A model generated the notes under the pieces. That model saw only the letters and a program-made list of their open reading frames with translations, did not search any database and was not told the origin of the DNA. The position numbers were made by a program, and so were the translations under genes. A stretch of 64,000 nucleotides of DNA from Populus alba (lineage: Eukaryota; Streptophyta; Magnoliopsida; Malpighiales; Salicaceae), in the NCBI RefSeq assembly GCF_005239225.2, contig NC_133299.1:5832967-5896966 (forward strand), written 5' to 3'. Positions 42,325 through 57,300 of the stretch are shown in pieces (within the stretch, counting starts at the first letter, position 1; each line of letters opens with the position of its first letter).

Positions 42325-44110
42325 TAAACTCTTTTTTTTTTTTTCAATTATTATATACTTAATATGCCAAAACAATTGCTAGTAAATATTCAATAAAAAT
42401 AAAGTTTCCTCATGTTTTTTTAACTTGCTGAGATCATAATAAATTTGTATTTAAAAATAACGCTAATAGTTAAGAACATGTTTTTAAAAACAATATAATT
42501 TTACTAGATTGAAAATAATAATTTTCTCCTTGATAATTTTATTTATTATTTTTCTTGCAAATTCATGAAAAATATTTGTTTTTACAACTATTTAATTAAG
42601 CTAAGCAAGGTTACTTAACAAAGCTAAGTCATTGATTGGGAGGATTGGATAGTTTGACTGACCTAAATCAATCCAGAACGTCCTTTATTCAGTACATATT
42701 TTACAAAAACAAATAATTAAATTGACATAGTATTTATTTTTATTTTTAATAAAACTGAATTTCAACTTCACAAGTGCATCAGCAAGATCAGCTAAGCCAG
42801 ACTGGTAGTTTACCATGTTTACTTCGGAACTCAGACGCGGCCTAGAAGTTGGGTTAAGTTCTCATTTGAGATTACAGCCCAAATAAAGATTAAATATATA
42901 TACGTGTGTGTTAAAAAAAAAATGAAATTTTAAAAAATAAATTCTAGAAAAATAAATTATTTTTTAATATTTAATAATATAATAAAAAATAAATTAAAAA
43001 ATATTTTTCAATATTTGATTACATCATAAAAAATAAATTAAAAAATAACTCATTAATATTTTTTTTAAAGTTTATTAAAATAAAAAATAAATTTTATAAG
43101 AATAAAATTAAAAAAAAATAATTTTAATTATCTCAAAAAAAATAAATAATAATCAAAATAATAAAAATTAAATTAAAAATATTAAAATAATAATAATTAA
43201 TATTTTATAAATTATTAGCACATAATAATTAAAAAAATAAAAATTGAATTTAATAAATAAAAAATTTCAATAAAAAAATAAAAACAAATAAACAATTATA
43301 AAAATAAAAATAAAAATAAAAATTAAATTTTAAAAGATAAAATTTAATATATAAATATTTAAAATTTTAAAAACTAAATTTAATATAACAATAAATAATA
43401 TAATATTTCAGAATTTTTTTTTTTCAAAGAATTTTCCATCTAAATTTTTCAAAAAAATATTTTTATAAAAACCAAACTAAATTTTTCTTTAATTAGAAAA
43501 TATTTTTTCGTTTACTATTCTAATAATAAACAAACATAAGTGAAAAATAGTTTCTCGCTTTTCAAAAAACAAACATAGCCCATCTAAAATTAAAAAAAAA
43601 AAATATATATATATTAATTATTTTATATTTTCATATTATTTTTTTAAAAAAATATTATTTTAATATATTCAAATATAAAATAACACTTAAAAAAAATCAT
43701 CTGCCACCGCCATTCTAAACACCCTATAAATAACATTACCAAAAATTCCCGCAGCCGCAGGCCAAAAAGCCCCCCTAAAACTGGAAGATATTTCTATACA
43801 TAGAACCATTTAACTTTCGTCTAGTGTAGTTTATGCGAAATTGTGTATTGATCTACAAACTTGTGAATAGCAAAATGAGTAAAGCATTAGCATACCACAT
43901 CTATAGATATCCCTTCACAAACCATTGGAGAATAAGGGTTAAAAGGCATATAATCAGCAGTTATCAATGCTTAAACTGAGTTTATACGATACATCTAATA
44001 AAACATTATTCTAACTAGTTGCCAACTCTAGAAACTCCACAATCAGATCATACTGACACATCATTAACCCCCACTAGTAACTCGCGACAGGTCTTACTGG
44101 CTGCCAATGT
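42325..44110. other. Intergenic very AT-rich DNA
   Basis: Extreme A/T content at 42890-43690, built of short A-rich and TTTAATAT-type phrases, with a dispersed repeat copy at 43600-43735. The 3'UTR of the SR gene probably begins just left of 44117. No gene is seen. Confidence 0.55.
43600..43735 (+). repeat. Dispersed AT-rich MITE-like repeat, copy D
   Basis: Ends with ATTTTAATATATTCAAATAT and then ACACTTAAAAAAAATCATCT followed by CTGCCACCGCCATTCTAAAC, the same tail type as copy A (5930-5960). Non-coding. Confidence 0.45.
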
Positions 44111-44116
44111 TGCTTA

Positions 44117-46114
<1,998 letters not shown>

Positions 46115-47214
46115 TTTCTACAAATATCACTGCCTGCAGCAAGCAAAGAAAAACCATATTTTACAACCACTAAGATTAAATACAAAAACCAATAGTTTTT
46201 AATATTCATAAAACTCCAATTCCTTAAAAAAAAAAAAAATATATATAAAGCAAAAAACAATTAAAAAAAAAACGTCCAAGCTTTTCCTCGGCCTCTCCTC
46301 TCATAATTTACAATAAAATTAGATTATAAAAACACAAAATGAAAGATTATTTGAAGAATTGAGAGATAAAGATTGGTGAAAATATCAAAGATCAAGAGAA
46401 GTAGAAGCAGAGAGAATGAGAAAAGTACCTGAAACGATATCGGTTTTGCTTCTCCTTCCAGAGGTTTCCACGAGAAAGAAGGTAACACGGGAAAGCAAGC
46501 TCTATGAAGGACGATGGGCCCTTTTAAAACTCGAGATTCGAGAACCTTCTTTCCCATAGCCTATGTTAACATGCATCGCAGTGTTGTAAGTCCGCAACCG
46601 GTCTTCCAAAATCTAGCCGTCAATAGACGGCGTTGCTTCTCTCTTACTGTTTGGATTACACATCGTGAAAGACAAGGTTTCATGAGGGCCAGTCCATAGC
46701 TCATTGATTTAAATCGTTCAAAATTAAAATCTCTCAGGCTCAGCCCATTAAAGAACACCCTGGGTTCATCCAACTCTCGAGTGTGGATGCATGGTGCGTC
46801 TGGTGGCAGATTCACGCTGTGGGCAGGTCCATGGGTCTCCAACCAAATTTTGACTGTTAAACATGATAGTCTTAAACTTTCATAACATTTTAAATATACC
46901 CTTGAATTTAATACTCTGTCAGAGAATACCTACACCTGCAAAATTAACTTTTTTAATCTATCCATTATTAGTTTATGTTATTTTCCATGTATCTCAATGA
47001 ATCTCATTTTATGGGTGAAGAACTTAGTCTTGTTAAAGAAAAACAATTATACGGATAGACCATGGACCTTTATGTTACAAGTAGTGACCTCTATATTGTT
47101 TTTTTTTTTTAAATAATATATTTTTTTAAAAAATCAACATGTCAAAATAATTAAAAAATATAAAAAAAATAAATTTAAATATAGTAACATAGTATTTCAA
47201 TCACTGCTGTGCCA

Positions 47215-47370
47215 AACATATGTATGTTTAGGATTATAGTTGTTTTTTAAAATATTTTTCATGTTGGAATGTATTAAAATAATTTTATTTTTATTTTTTT
47301 AAAATTATTTTTGAGATTAGCGTATCAAAAAACGATCCAAAACATATAATTTTTTAAAAATTTTTAAGCA
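47215..47370 (-). repeat. Dispersed AT-rich MITE-like repeat, copy E (inverted)
   Basis: Reverse-complement orientation of copies A-D: AATGTATTAAAATAATTTTA, then a TTTTTGAGATTAGCGTATCA stretch, then AAAAACGATCCAAAACATA. Non-coding. Confidence 0.5.
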
Positions 47371-47569
47371 AAATTTATTTTTTAAAATATTGATATACTA
47401 TCACATTTCTAACGCTTTCAATTGAACTGCCTTGTCTGCAAGAGATTTCTTTCTTGGCATATAGTCTTCAAATCTATTCCTAGTCCGCCAAGAAATAATA
47501 GCATAAATGAAAGGAACTATTTTTCTTTCCTGGCATTTGCATTCGAGTCTATTCTCTTGCTTGTTTTTT

Positions 47570-47725
47570 ATTTTAAAAGTATTTTTTAAAAAATTAATTT
47601 TATTTATTTTTTATTTGTTTTAAATTAATTTTTTTATGTTTTTAGATATTTTATTGTGCTAATATAAAAATAATTTTAAAAAATATTATTTTAATATATT
47701 TATAAGTAAAAATAATTACAATATA
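47570..47725 (+). repeat. Dispersed AT-rich MITE-like repeat, copy F (diverged)
   Basis: Contains GATATTTTATTGTGCTAATA followed by an A-rich stretch and ATTATTTTAATATATTTATA, the core order of the family, but is more diverged than copies A and B. It lies about 200 bp from inverted copy E. Confidence 0.4.
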
Positions 47726-48056
47726 TTTCTAAATAAACTCGTAATCTTGTTGAGGTGTCAACGATGGTGTATGTAGATTTAAATGCTTCATATCATTTAA
47801 AAAAATTACTTTTATTACATTTATTTTCTAAACAGATTTATAAGCCACTAATTAATTTAAAAAATAATTAATAAAACTCGTGAAAATATCATATTGCTTC
47901 GCTAGTCATAAGTTTTTTTTTTTTTTTTTTTTTTTAATGTTAAGAGTAAAGACTACATTTATAGTAATTTCACTTCACAACCAGTTAACTTTTGTTAATG
48001 GTTAATGATGCGAAGCTACTCGACTCGAATTATAAAATGAAAATTGGATGGAATAA

Positions 48057-48099
48057 AGCCCACTAACTTAAAGTCGACCAGCTAAAATCCCACGGCCCA
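48057..48099 (+). promoter_or_regulatory. Paired site II (TGGGCY) elements upstream of RRP5
   Basis: AGCCCA at 48057-48062 and GGCCCA at 48094-48099 are site II motifs (TGGGCT and TGGGCC read on the other strand). They lie about 210-250 bases upstream of the RRP5 ATG and just before a GC-rich CGACCCGACCC run. Site II motifs bind TCP factors and are enriched upstream of ribosomal protein and ribosome biogenesis genes, which fits RRP5. The motifs are seen; regulation is inferred. Confidence 0.55.
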
Positions 48100-48307
48100 T
48101 TAAAAACCCACGCAAAGCCGACCCGACCCGACCCGGACCCGGGGGCTAATTTGCTAGGGCTTAGTAATAACAAGCATCGTCACTTCGAAATCCAAAAACC
48201 CTTTCAAAACCCTGATTCTCTTTATCAGTCACCGTCTCCATTTCAACTCTATTTCGAAAAACCAAAAGGAAAAGGGCTGCTGATTATTTTCACGCAAGTA
48301 ACGGAAA

Positions 48308-51300
48308 ATGGCAGCTCCCTCAAAGAAAAAACAACAGAATCCAAAACAAAACGACGGTCCAAAATTCAACAAAGCATCACAGAAGCAATTCAAAGCGAAG
48401 CAGACGAAAAACAAGAAGAGTTTTTCAAACGACGCCGTCGTAAAAGATGCGTCTATTGCTTTGCAACTTGAAGATGACGTCCCTGACTTCCCTCGAGGTT
48501 TTTCAACAAAGTCTCTCAATCTCCTAAAATTTTCTGCTTGGTTCCCGAGAAAAGTTGAACGTGTATTTTGAAAGGAGATTATTGAATAATTATTGAAGCT
48601 TTGAATTGATTTTTTTGGGATAAATTGTCGAGGAAAGAAAACTATTTCTGTTTTACTGATTTTTGACCTCTTGCCTTTTAAGGTGGAAAGAGTTCGTTGA
48701 GTCAGAGAGAAAGAGAGGAAATTAGAGCACAAGTTGATGAAGAATTCGAGGGGGAGGAGAGGCGTTTGAATAAGAAGAATAAGAAGGGGAAGAAGTTTCA
48801 AAACAAGAGTAGTCAATTATCTGGAGATGATTTAGGTTCCCTTTTTGGCGATGTTTTAACTGGAAAACTGCCTCGTTTTGCTAATAAGATTACAATGAAG
48901 GTATGAACCGAAAATTTAATCACTGTGAAAGTGGAAAAAGTTATTTTGTTCATATTATAGGCGGTGTTTAAGTTTTTCATGTTTAATTTGTGCACAGAAC
49001 ATTTCTCCTGGAATGAAGCTTTGGGGAGTTGTTACTGAAGTAAACGAGAAGGACCTTGTAATTAGTCTTCCTGGAGGATTGCGTGGATTAGTACGTTCTG
49101 TGGATGCAGTTGATCCTGTTTTGAGTGATCAAATTGAGGTATTATAAGCTTGTATGAATTCACAATTATTATTATTATTTTTTGTTTTCTTTTTCTTTTT
49201 TAAATCTTAGTTATGGTATTATTATGCTTTTATTCAATAATTTGCTGTCATTGTTATTCTCTTCTTTACTAGGATGGTGAAGGTAGCCTTCCAAGTGTAT
49301 TCCATGTAGGGCAGCTGGTGTCATGCATTGTGTTGAAGTTGGATGATGATAAAAACGATAACAAGAAAAGAAAGATTTGGCTTTCTCTGCGCCTTTCGTT
49401 ATTGCACAATGGCTTCTCATTAGATGCTGTTAAGGAAGGGATGGTAAGACAACTCAATGAATAGCATGGACCTTGATAACCTTTCATTGCTAGATATTAA
49501 TATCATTTTTTTAAAATGAGAGTGCTTTCTAACTTAAACTGGATTTGAAGCAGGTTCATTTAGGATACGAGTTTACTTAAAAATATGTAAAGAACAATCA
49601 TTGATATATTTGTTTAGTGGATTACATGTTTATAGATGGCTCACTAAGATTTATCTGCTCTCTTGATGCCGGGTGGGCCTCTAAATATTTGTTCTCATAC
49701 CTGGGACGGTACTGTTACTATCTCAACAATCTAATCTGGCTAACTGAATCAGCAGTGGCAAAGGCCTGGCTGCCTGGTTTAGTCCAGATTTAATATAATT
49801 TATGTGTTGGCGAGGGTGGATACTGGGGCCTCTAGCTTCCTAGTCTCATATAACTAGCATAACTGATATAAACTTAGAGTGACTTGGATAGCCCTGCTAT
49901 GTTTCTCTAAGATGATGTCCTGCCACAACTATGCAACAATCACATTGATACCCAGTCAAACATTCCATTCAATGAGCTCTATTATCACCCTGAAACTGTT
50001 CTGATTAACTTGGTGTTTCTTTTTTCCTTAACTTGTAATTACTAGTGTCTGAAAATGGAGTGGTGAAACTAGGATTTACATCAAATTGATATATTTCTTG
50101 TGAAAAACTTATGTTTGCTAACTATTGTCCATCACAAGTGACCCCCCTTTTAGTTGGGTCTGTGTAGGGAACAAAGATCTTGAGCAACAATGTGTAATCG
50201 GAAAGATGGAAAAGATATCGTTATCTTTGGTGCTCATCCCAATTGGGGCCAAAATTTGTACTGATAAATTATGTACATGTAATTAGATATTTATGATCTA
50301 TGGTTCAATTACTTGGTACATTTTCTTCAACTAGAAACTGTTTATTGGGAAAAGATCCCAGGATTCAGAATCAGTCTTTTGGGTACTATCCACTCAGGAT
50401 TTTTATATTGTTGGACCAATAACCAATCATTTTGGCACAGGGCTTTGTAGCGTGGAGTGTGCAGTTCATGGACTCCTTGTTAAAATCTACTTGAGTAGAC
50501 ATCACATCATTATTTTTGGTGCTACTCAAGCCAAAAACAAAAAGAAAAGAAAATGATAGCTTGAACTACATTATAATATTCTACAAAGATGTTCCTGAAC
50601 CAAAATTTTGTCTTTGAACAAAGTGATAACTGGCATCTATCTCTTCTACTAGTAGGTTATCACGGTATGCATCTTTCGAAGGTATCAAGGATGTAATGAA
50701 ACAGTGTTAACTTGTTTGCTTATATGTCTTCTATAGATTGGTAATCCCATCTGCCCACCATTTAATGATTATAGGTCCTCACCGCATATGTCAAAAGCAT
50801 TGAAGATCATGGTTTCATCCTGCATTTTGGTTTGTCATCGTTTATGGGATTTTTGCCAAAGAACAGCCAAGCTGGTAAGTACCAGTCAAGTTTTTCTGCA
50901 GCATGTTACATAGTTGCAAGTCATTCGCCTCATGCTTCTCTATTTCCCATAAAATGCATACTTCACTGTTTTAATAATCTTTACAGCAACATCTTATTCT
51001 TCTTTTCTTCTTGGTTGTAGAGAGCAGGGATTCTGAAGTGAAAACTGGGCAATTTTTACAGGGGATTGTTACAAGGATTGATAAAACTCGGAAAGTTGTT
51101 TATCTGAGCTCTGACCCAGATACAGTGTCTAAATGTGTGGTATGCTAAAGTTATCCCATCACCTTCAGGTTCTATTATCTCTTTTTTTTCCAATGGATTT
51201 AGTGCTGTTTTAACATTTATTTGTTGCACTCTTATGCAGACTAAGGATCTTAAGGGCATTTCAATTGATCTTCTCATTCCAGGCATGATGGTTGATGCCC

Positions 51301-54300
51301 GTGTACAGTCGACCCTTGAAAATGGGATAATGTTATCATTCCTTACATACTTTACTGGAACTGTAAGTTTGCTGCTGTCTATTTGTAAAGTTTATTATAA
51401 CAGATGGATAGGACAAGGACTAGCCATGGCTACTATATTTTTATATTTTTATCCACTTGGTTATGCATTAATTCTGCCTATACATCCTATATTTTTATAT
51501 TTCATTTTCATTTTACAGGTTGATATGTTTCATTTACAAAATACTTTCCCTACTTCAAATTGGAAGGATGATTATGCCAAGAATAAAAAGGTGCGTATTC
51601 GAAGTCTTCCTTCAACTGATCTGGACACCTTTAGCTCTGTTGATTTTCACAGTATTGACTTCTCACTCAATCCGTCAGTGCTTTTGTTCAGTACCCAAGT
51701 TCAGTAATAATCTCCTTTTGCACTGCCTTCATGCTTTGAGTCATCCAATGGACAGATCAACATAGTAAAGAGTACATATTACCATAGTGCATTGATTCAT
51801 TGCTTTGCATGAAGAGTATTGTGGTTTCTGTCAAGTTTCACTTTTTTTTTTGCTACTTGTATTTCAACATAATGTGCATGGTTTTGCAGCTCGAATTTTT
51901 ATCTGCATGTTAGCCAAAAATGTTTCTGCCACACCACCATTGTTTCTTTTTTCTGTTTGTTTTTGTTAATATACAGTGCTATTATTTTTGGTTTAGGTCA
52001 ATGCTCGTATATTATTTATTGATCCCTCAACTAGAGCTGTTGGTTTGACTCTCAATCAACATCTTGTTCACAACAATTCACCGCCATCTGTAAGTCTCTT
52101 TGGACGTATGATAATTATTTTTGCACTTGCAACTTTGGAATTTGAGTTTTTTTATTATAGGCTTTTACTAAATGTTCAAACTCTTTGTTTATTGTTTGTT
52201 GCATTCTTCAACCTTTTCTGGGACTGAGTGAGCTGGGATGTCCAGAAATAGGGGTCCACTTATAGGCATGTGAACCAAATGTAATAGATCTTAGCACTGC
52301 TTCATATTTGGGCTTTGCAATGCTAGAGGTTTTACAAGTTCTATTATAGGCTTGCCTTGTGTGCTTTTGGTCTGCGCATCAATATTTACCTTCCTGGTTC
52401 CATTGATAAAGCAATAGAGTTGAATATCACTGACTTGAAGGCTGGGCATGATAATGCATTTTTTGTACTTATATCATCTTGATTTCATAGTGGAGCTTCT
52501 CTTGATAATGGTGGCACATGCAATTATGCTTGACTTGCTCTACTTGGTATTATAATGCTCATCTTCTGATTGCTGCCTTTCTCCCTCTAGATCTAATTTT
52601 TGGTTTAAATGCAGAGTGTTAAAGTTGGAGATATTTATGACATTGCAAAAGTAGTCAGGGTAGATAAAGGCATGGGACTTCTACTTGAAATCCCATCTAC
52701 TCCGCTGCCAACTCCAGCGTTTGTTAATGTATGTTCTTTGTGCATTTATTCACATATTCTATGCCCTATTCTTTCATGATAAATATATTTATATTGTTTA
52801 CTTATCATTAAGTTCTTCATGGTGGTAAATGCATTAAAATTATGTTGATGCAGGTATCTGATGTGGCTGAAGATGAGGTACGGAAGCTTGAAAAGAAGTT
52901 CAAGGAAGGAAGTAATGTTCGTGTTCGAATCCTTGGGTATAGGCATTTGGAAGGGCTTGCCACGGGGATTTTGAAGGTTGCTTTTCTATTTCATAAAGTT
53001 TTCTATGTTTCTTCAAATGAAATGAATGTATATTGCCTGACTTGCACTGCTATAATATATTTTTCTTGGGAGCAAATGGGGTTGCTTTCTATTTGCATAA
53101 GTTATTTGTAGTTATTTATTAACAAAGTGCATTTGTGATATTGCATAGAAAGGCGTCTAGCTTTATTCTTATCTTCTATATGACTATATCTGTTACAGAT
53201 CAAAATAAGGTTGCCTTAAGTGACATGAGAACATTTGTCATAATGTTTTTGTATGTGCAGGCTAGTGCTTTTGAAGGATCTGTATTCACCCACTCTGATG
53301 TCAAGCCAGGCATGGCAACAAGGGCTAAAATCATAGCTGTTGACAGCTTTGGGGCTATTGTACAATTTCCTGGTGGAGTGAAGGCACTTTGCCCGCTTCG
53401 ACATATGTCTGAATTTGAAATTGCGAAACCTCGGAAAAAATTCAAGGTCACGCTCTAACCAAATTTGCTTTTTAAGGTGTTTTTGTGAATTGGATCTTAG
53501 ATTAGACATCAACCATCTTGTCCATTGTTTGTTGGTTCATGGTAATAACTTATAGTTGACCTGTGTTATTATGCAGGTTGGAGCTGAGCTGTTTTTCCGT
53601 GTGCTGGGTTGCAAGTCCAAGAGAATAACTGTGACACACAAGAAAACTCTTGTATGTTATATGACTTGAAACTTATTTTTCATCAATGTGCAGCACTTTC
53701 AAGAGTGCTCAAATGTATTGTCATAGGTTTTCTCTTTCACTGCAGCGGTCTTTGTGACTGTCAGTTTTCATATATATATACACCACATGCTGTCTTTGCT
53801 ACTGTGTTTGACGTTTCACATGCTTCCTTGCAATCTGTTGTTAATAGTTGCGTTTTCATTTTTTTCAATAATTTATGTAGTTAATTCTCTGATGGACATT
53901 GTTGGCTTATGGTTTGACAGGTTAAATCTAAACTTCCAATTCTTAGTTCATATTCTGATGCAACTGATGGACTAATAACACATGGTTGGATAACAAAGAT
54001 TGAAAAGCCTGGATGCTTTGTCCATTTTTACAATGGAGTCCAGGGATTTGCCCCCAGGCTAGTCTTAAAAACTCAAGATTGCATTTTTTTTATTATCTTC
54101 TTGATCTTGCCAACATGAGAACAACACTTTCTGTTGAATTGTTATCTATATAGTCCGTTGTTTTTTTCATTCCTTCAATATCCTGTATTCACTGGTGTTT
54201 TTCATAAGAACTTATTAAATCAACCTGGGAAGGATAATTTAAGAATCTAGATGTTTTAGGCTCAATAAAGATGGAATTTAGAGTTGTAAAACAAATAGGA

Positions 54301-57300
54301 TTAGCAGCAATGATGTCCAAGAAACAACTGGGATTACAGGTTTTGAATCTTGAATATGTTTCTTGCAGAAAAGGTTTGGAGACATTTCACTTTGAATTGA
54401 ATACTTAACGAGAAGATAACTTATACAATATTTTGTGAAGGGTTTGACAAATATAGAAATGAGGATTAGGATAGAGACAATATCAGGGAATATAGAATAA
54501 TGAATTAATGTCTCTTGAGATGGTACATTTATTCTTTCCTGACTTCTAAATCTTAGATATAGACCATACGACATTGACAATATTATTGGTGTCCTTGACT
54601 TTCTTATGCGGTTTATCAGCTCATGCATGTCTGTTGTGCATTGAAGTCAAATTCTACTCTGTGAGTGCAAGCCCTCATCCATCTTCCAACTAGTATAACT
54701 TTCCTCTATGTTCTGGCCTTAGATTTTGGATGTTGACTATGGCTCTAGTTGTTCTTACTCTGCTTTGTGATATATTTTGACTGATACTCTGCTTCAGTGA
54801 TATATCGATGTTTATCAACGATGGCTCTATTGGGCTTGAGGATCAGGGTGAGAGCTAAAAGAATATGCTAATTTGGAATTGGATGGCCAATACTTAGCTT
54901 TTGCTTGTCTTTTTTAATAATCCATTGCAAATGTTGTGTACTCTTTTTCTTGTGTTCTGAAGTCCTGTTTGATCATTTTTGGGATTTCTTTTGCCCTTCT
55001 TATTTTCTTGGATCTCTTCTGTGGGAGCGTTCTGCTTTTAATATAGTGAATGGCCTTGTTGGTCTATTTGTACTATATGGCTAGGATTGATTTCTTCTTT
55101 GGTTTGATTGTAGAGGATGCTGATTGTTTGCTCTTCATTTTAAAGCAGATCTGAGCTTGGATTAGAACCAGGAAGTGATGCAATTTCAACTTATCAAGTT
55201 GGGCAGGTTGTCAAATGCAGAGTAATAAGTTCTATTGCTGCTTCACGCAGGATCAATCTTAGTTTCATAATGAAGCCTCTAAGGTTTGCTAGTTGATTCA
55301 TCTTTTCTATTATCCTGTGTCAAAATTAAAGTCATCATGAAGTAACTTCTTCATTATTTTACCTGCAGTATTGTGCCTCAAGTTGACTGTTAAATGGGTC
55401 TTTAGGGGAGCTCTAGGGTTAACTGCAAATTTGTTGTTTCATATTTGTCTGATAGGAAGCAGTATCCAAGTCCAATATTATGTGCTTTTTTGAAGCTGTT
55501 TTCTCTTCACCCTGCAAGAACAACTTACGAATTGATTTTCATTTCACAAAGCAATGAAAAAGGCTTTTGAATTAATTTTCTATTCCCATCCCCCATGATC
55601 CCTGGGTAAAAAGATAGGAGTAAATTGGCAATGGAAGATATCATATCAATTTCAATGTCAGTTGGAGTCTCATTACTGGTCTTTCTGCGAAATTATTCAA
55701 GTATTTGCGATTTCAAAATTACAGGTTTTCTGAAGAAGATGGCATCAAGATGGGTAGTGTGGTTACTGGAGTTATTGATAAAGTTACTGCCTCTTCAGTA
55801 ATAGTTTATGTTAATGCAAAAGACTACTTGAAGGGGACAATTGCTACCGAGCATTTGTCAGATCACCATGGTATTGATCTTTGCTTTGTATACATGGCAA
55901 AAATAGCAGTTCACGTTTTTCAATTATACCCTTGTTTGGTCTTCAATTATGCAGAACATGCTGCCTTGATGAAGTCAGTTTTGAAGCCTGGATACGAGTT
56001 TGATCAACTACTGGTCCTAGGTATTTTTTTAGCTGTTCCATTTGAATGCTTTACCAGATCTCTAAAACTTTCTTTTTCCTGATTATTTTATTTTATGTAG
56101 TCTAAAAGGGAAAGGTTCATTTAAGATGTTTTCTGACTGCACATGCTTTTTCAGTAAAATCCAGAGGTTTTTTGGAAGACATTTTCTAATTATTTTATAT
56201 AGTCTAAAAGGAAAATATTTATTTAAGATATTCTCAAATTGCACATGCTTCTTGATTAATAAAAAGAGGCTCGTTAGAAGATAAGTTATGCAAAGCTAAT
56301 ACCCGAGCAAAATAAGCGGGTTACTGCATAACATGAAGCTATGTAACGTGAAAAGGGTCAGACTGAAAATTTGTAGCTTTGCCACCCTTTTGGACAAATC
56401 TTCCCAGTCTACTGCATCTTGTCACATTTTTGGGGCTTTGGGTGCTCTGACATAATTAGAGTCTGGCCGATCATATATTTTGTCATTGCAGTATGCAAAT
56501 TTGTTAACATTAATTATGAACTAGCAATTGATTACCTTGAATTTGTGTTGCTGTAGATATTGAGAGCAACAATTTGGCTCTCTCTGCAAAATATTCTCTT
56601 ATCAAGTCTGCTTCTCAGCTTCCTTCGGATCTAAGCCAGATTCGTCCTCAGTCAATAGTCCATGTAAGTATGTCTTGCATCCTACTTGCATGACCAGTTT
56701 TATAAATATTTTTTTTGGGAGAGCTCTTGCAGTTGTGATGTGGTTTGAATTTTGACATGATCTTCGGAAATTGTAATTGTTTCTGCTTTTTCATGCATCT
56801 GAACTTGTATTTGCAAATCAGGGGTACATCTGTAACATGATTGAAACTGGCTGCTTTGTTCGCTTTCTTGGGAATTTGACGGCTTTCTCCCCTAGAAGCA
56901 AGGTAAACTCTTAATATCTGGCTTTTAAGATTGTTGTCTAAGGATGCTTTTACAGTGGTTTTGGAAGAGCAAGTACTGCCAGAACCTCTAGAACCACATT
57001 TTATTTGCATTTTAGCGGGTTACCTGGAAGGAACAGAAGTCCACTTTTTTTTTTTTTTTTAATCTTTTACGGGAACTTTTATGGTATAGAATGTTCTTTG
57101 AGCTTCTTTCTCATCTCCAGTTCATGGGGCGTACAAAGGAGTCTCTTTGTCTGATACCCAAAGAGACTGGAAAGCCCCAGTGTGTTTTACTTGTTAGAAA
57201 GTTGAATCTCTTCCTTTTTTGTGCTTCTTGCATTTTTCTTCTTTATTAATTCTCTTATACTTGATGTCAGGCAATGGATGACCAAAGATCTCAGCTTTCA

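Larger units (their letters stand above)
46430..48307. other. Divergent promoter region between the SR gene and RRP5
   Basis: Holds the SR gene's 5'UTR exon and promoter (about 46430-46600), AT-rich spacer with two dispersed repeat copies (47215-47370 inverted, 47570-47725 direct), a 24-base T run near 47910, and the RRP5 promoter from about 48040. No additional gene is supported. The antisense frame at 48229-48816 is a shadow of RRP5 exons 1 and 2. Confidence 0.55.

Noticed and set aside
48229..48816. 195-codon minus-strand frame
   Set aside because: It is antisense to RRP5 exons 1 and 2; its F/S/L-rich composition is what antisense of Lys/Glu-rich coding sequence gives.
56648..57010. 120-codon minus-strand frame
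   Set aside because: Spans RRP5 exons and introns on the opposite strand, with no domain.
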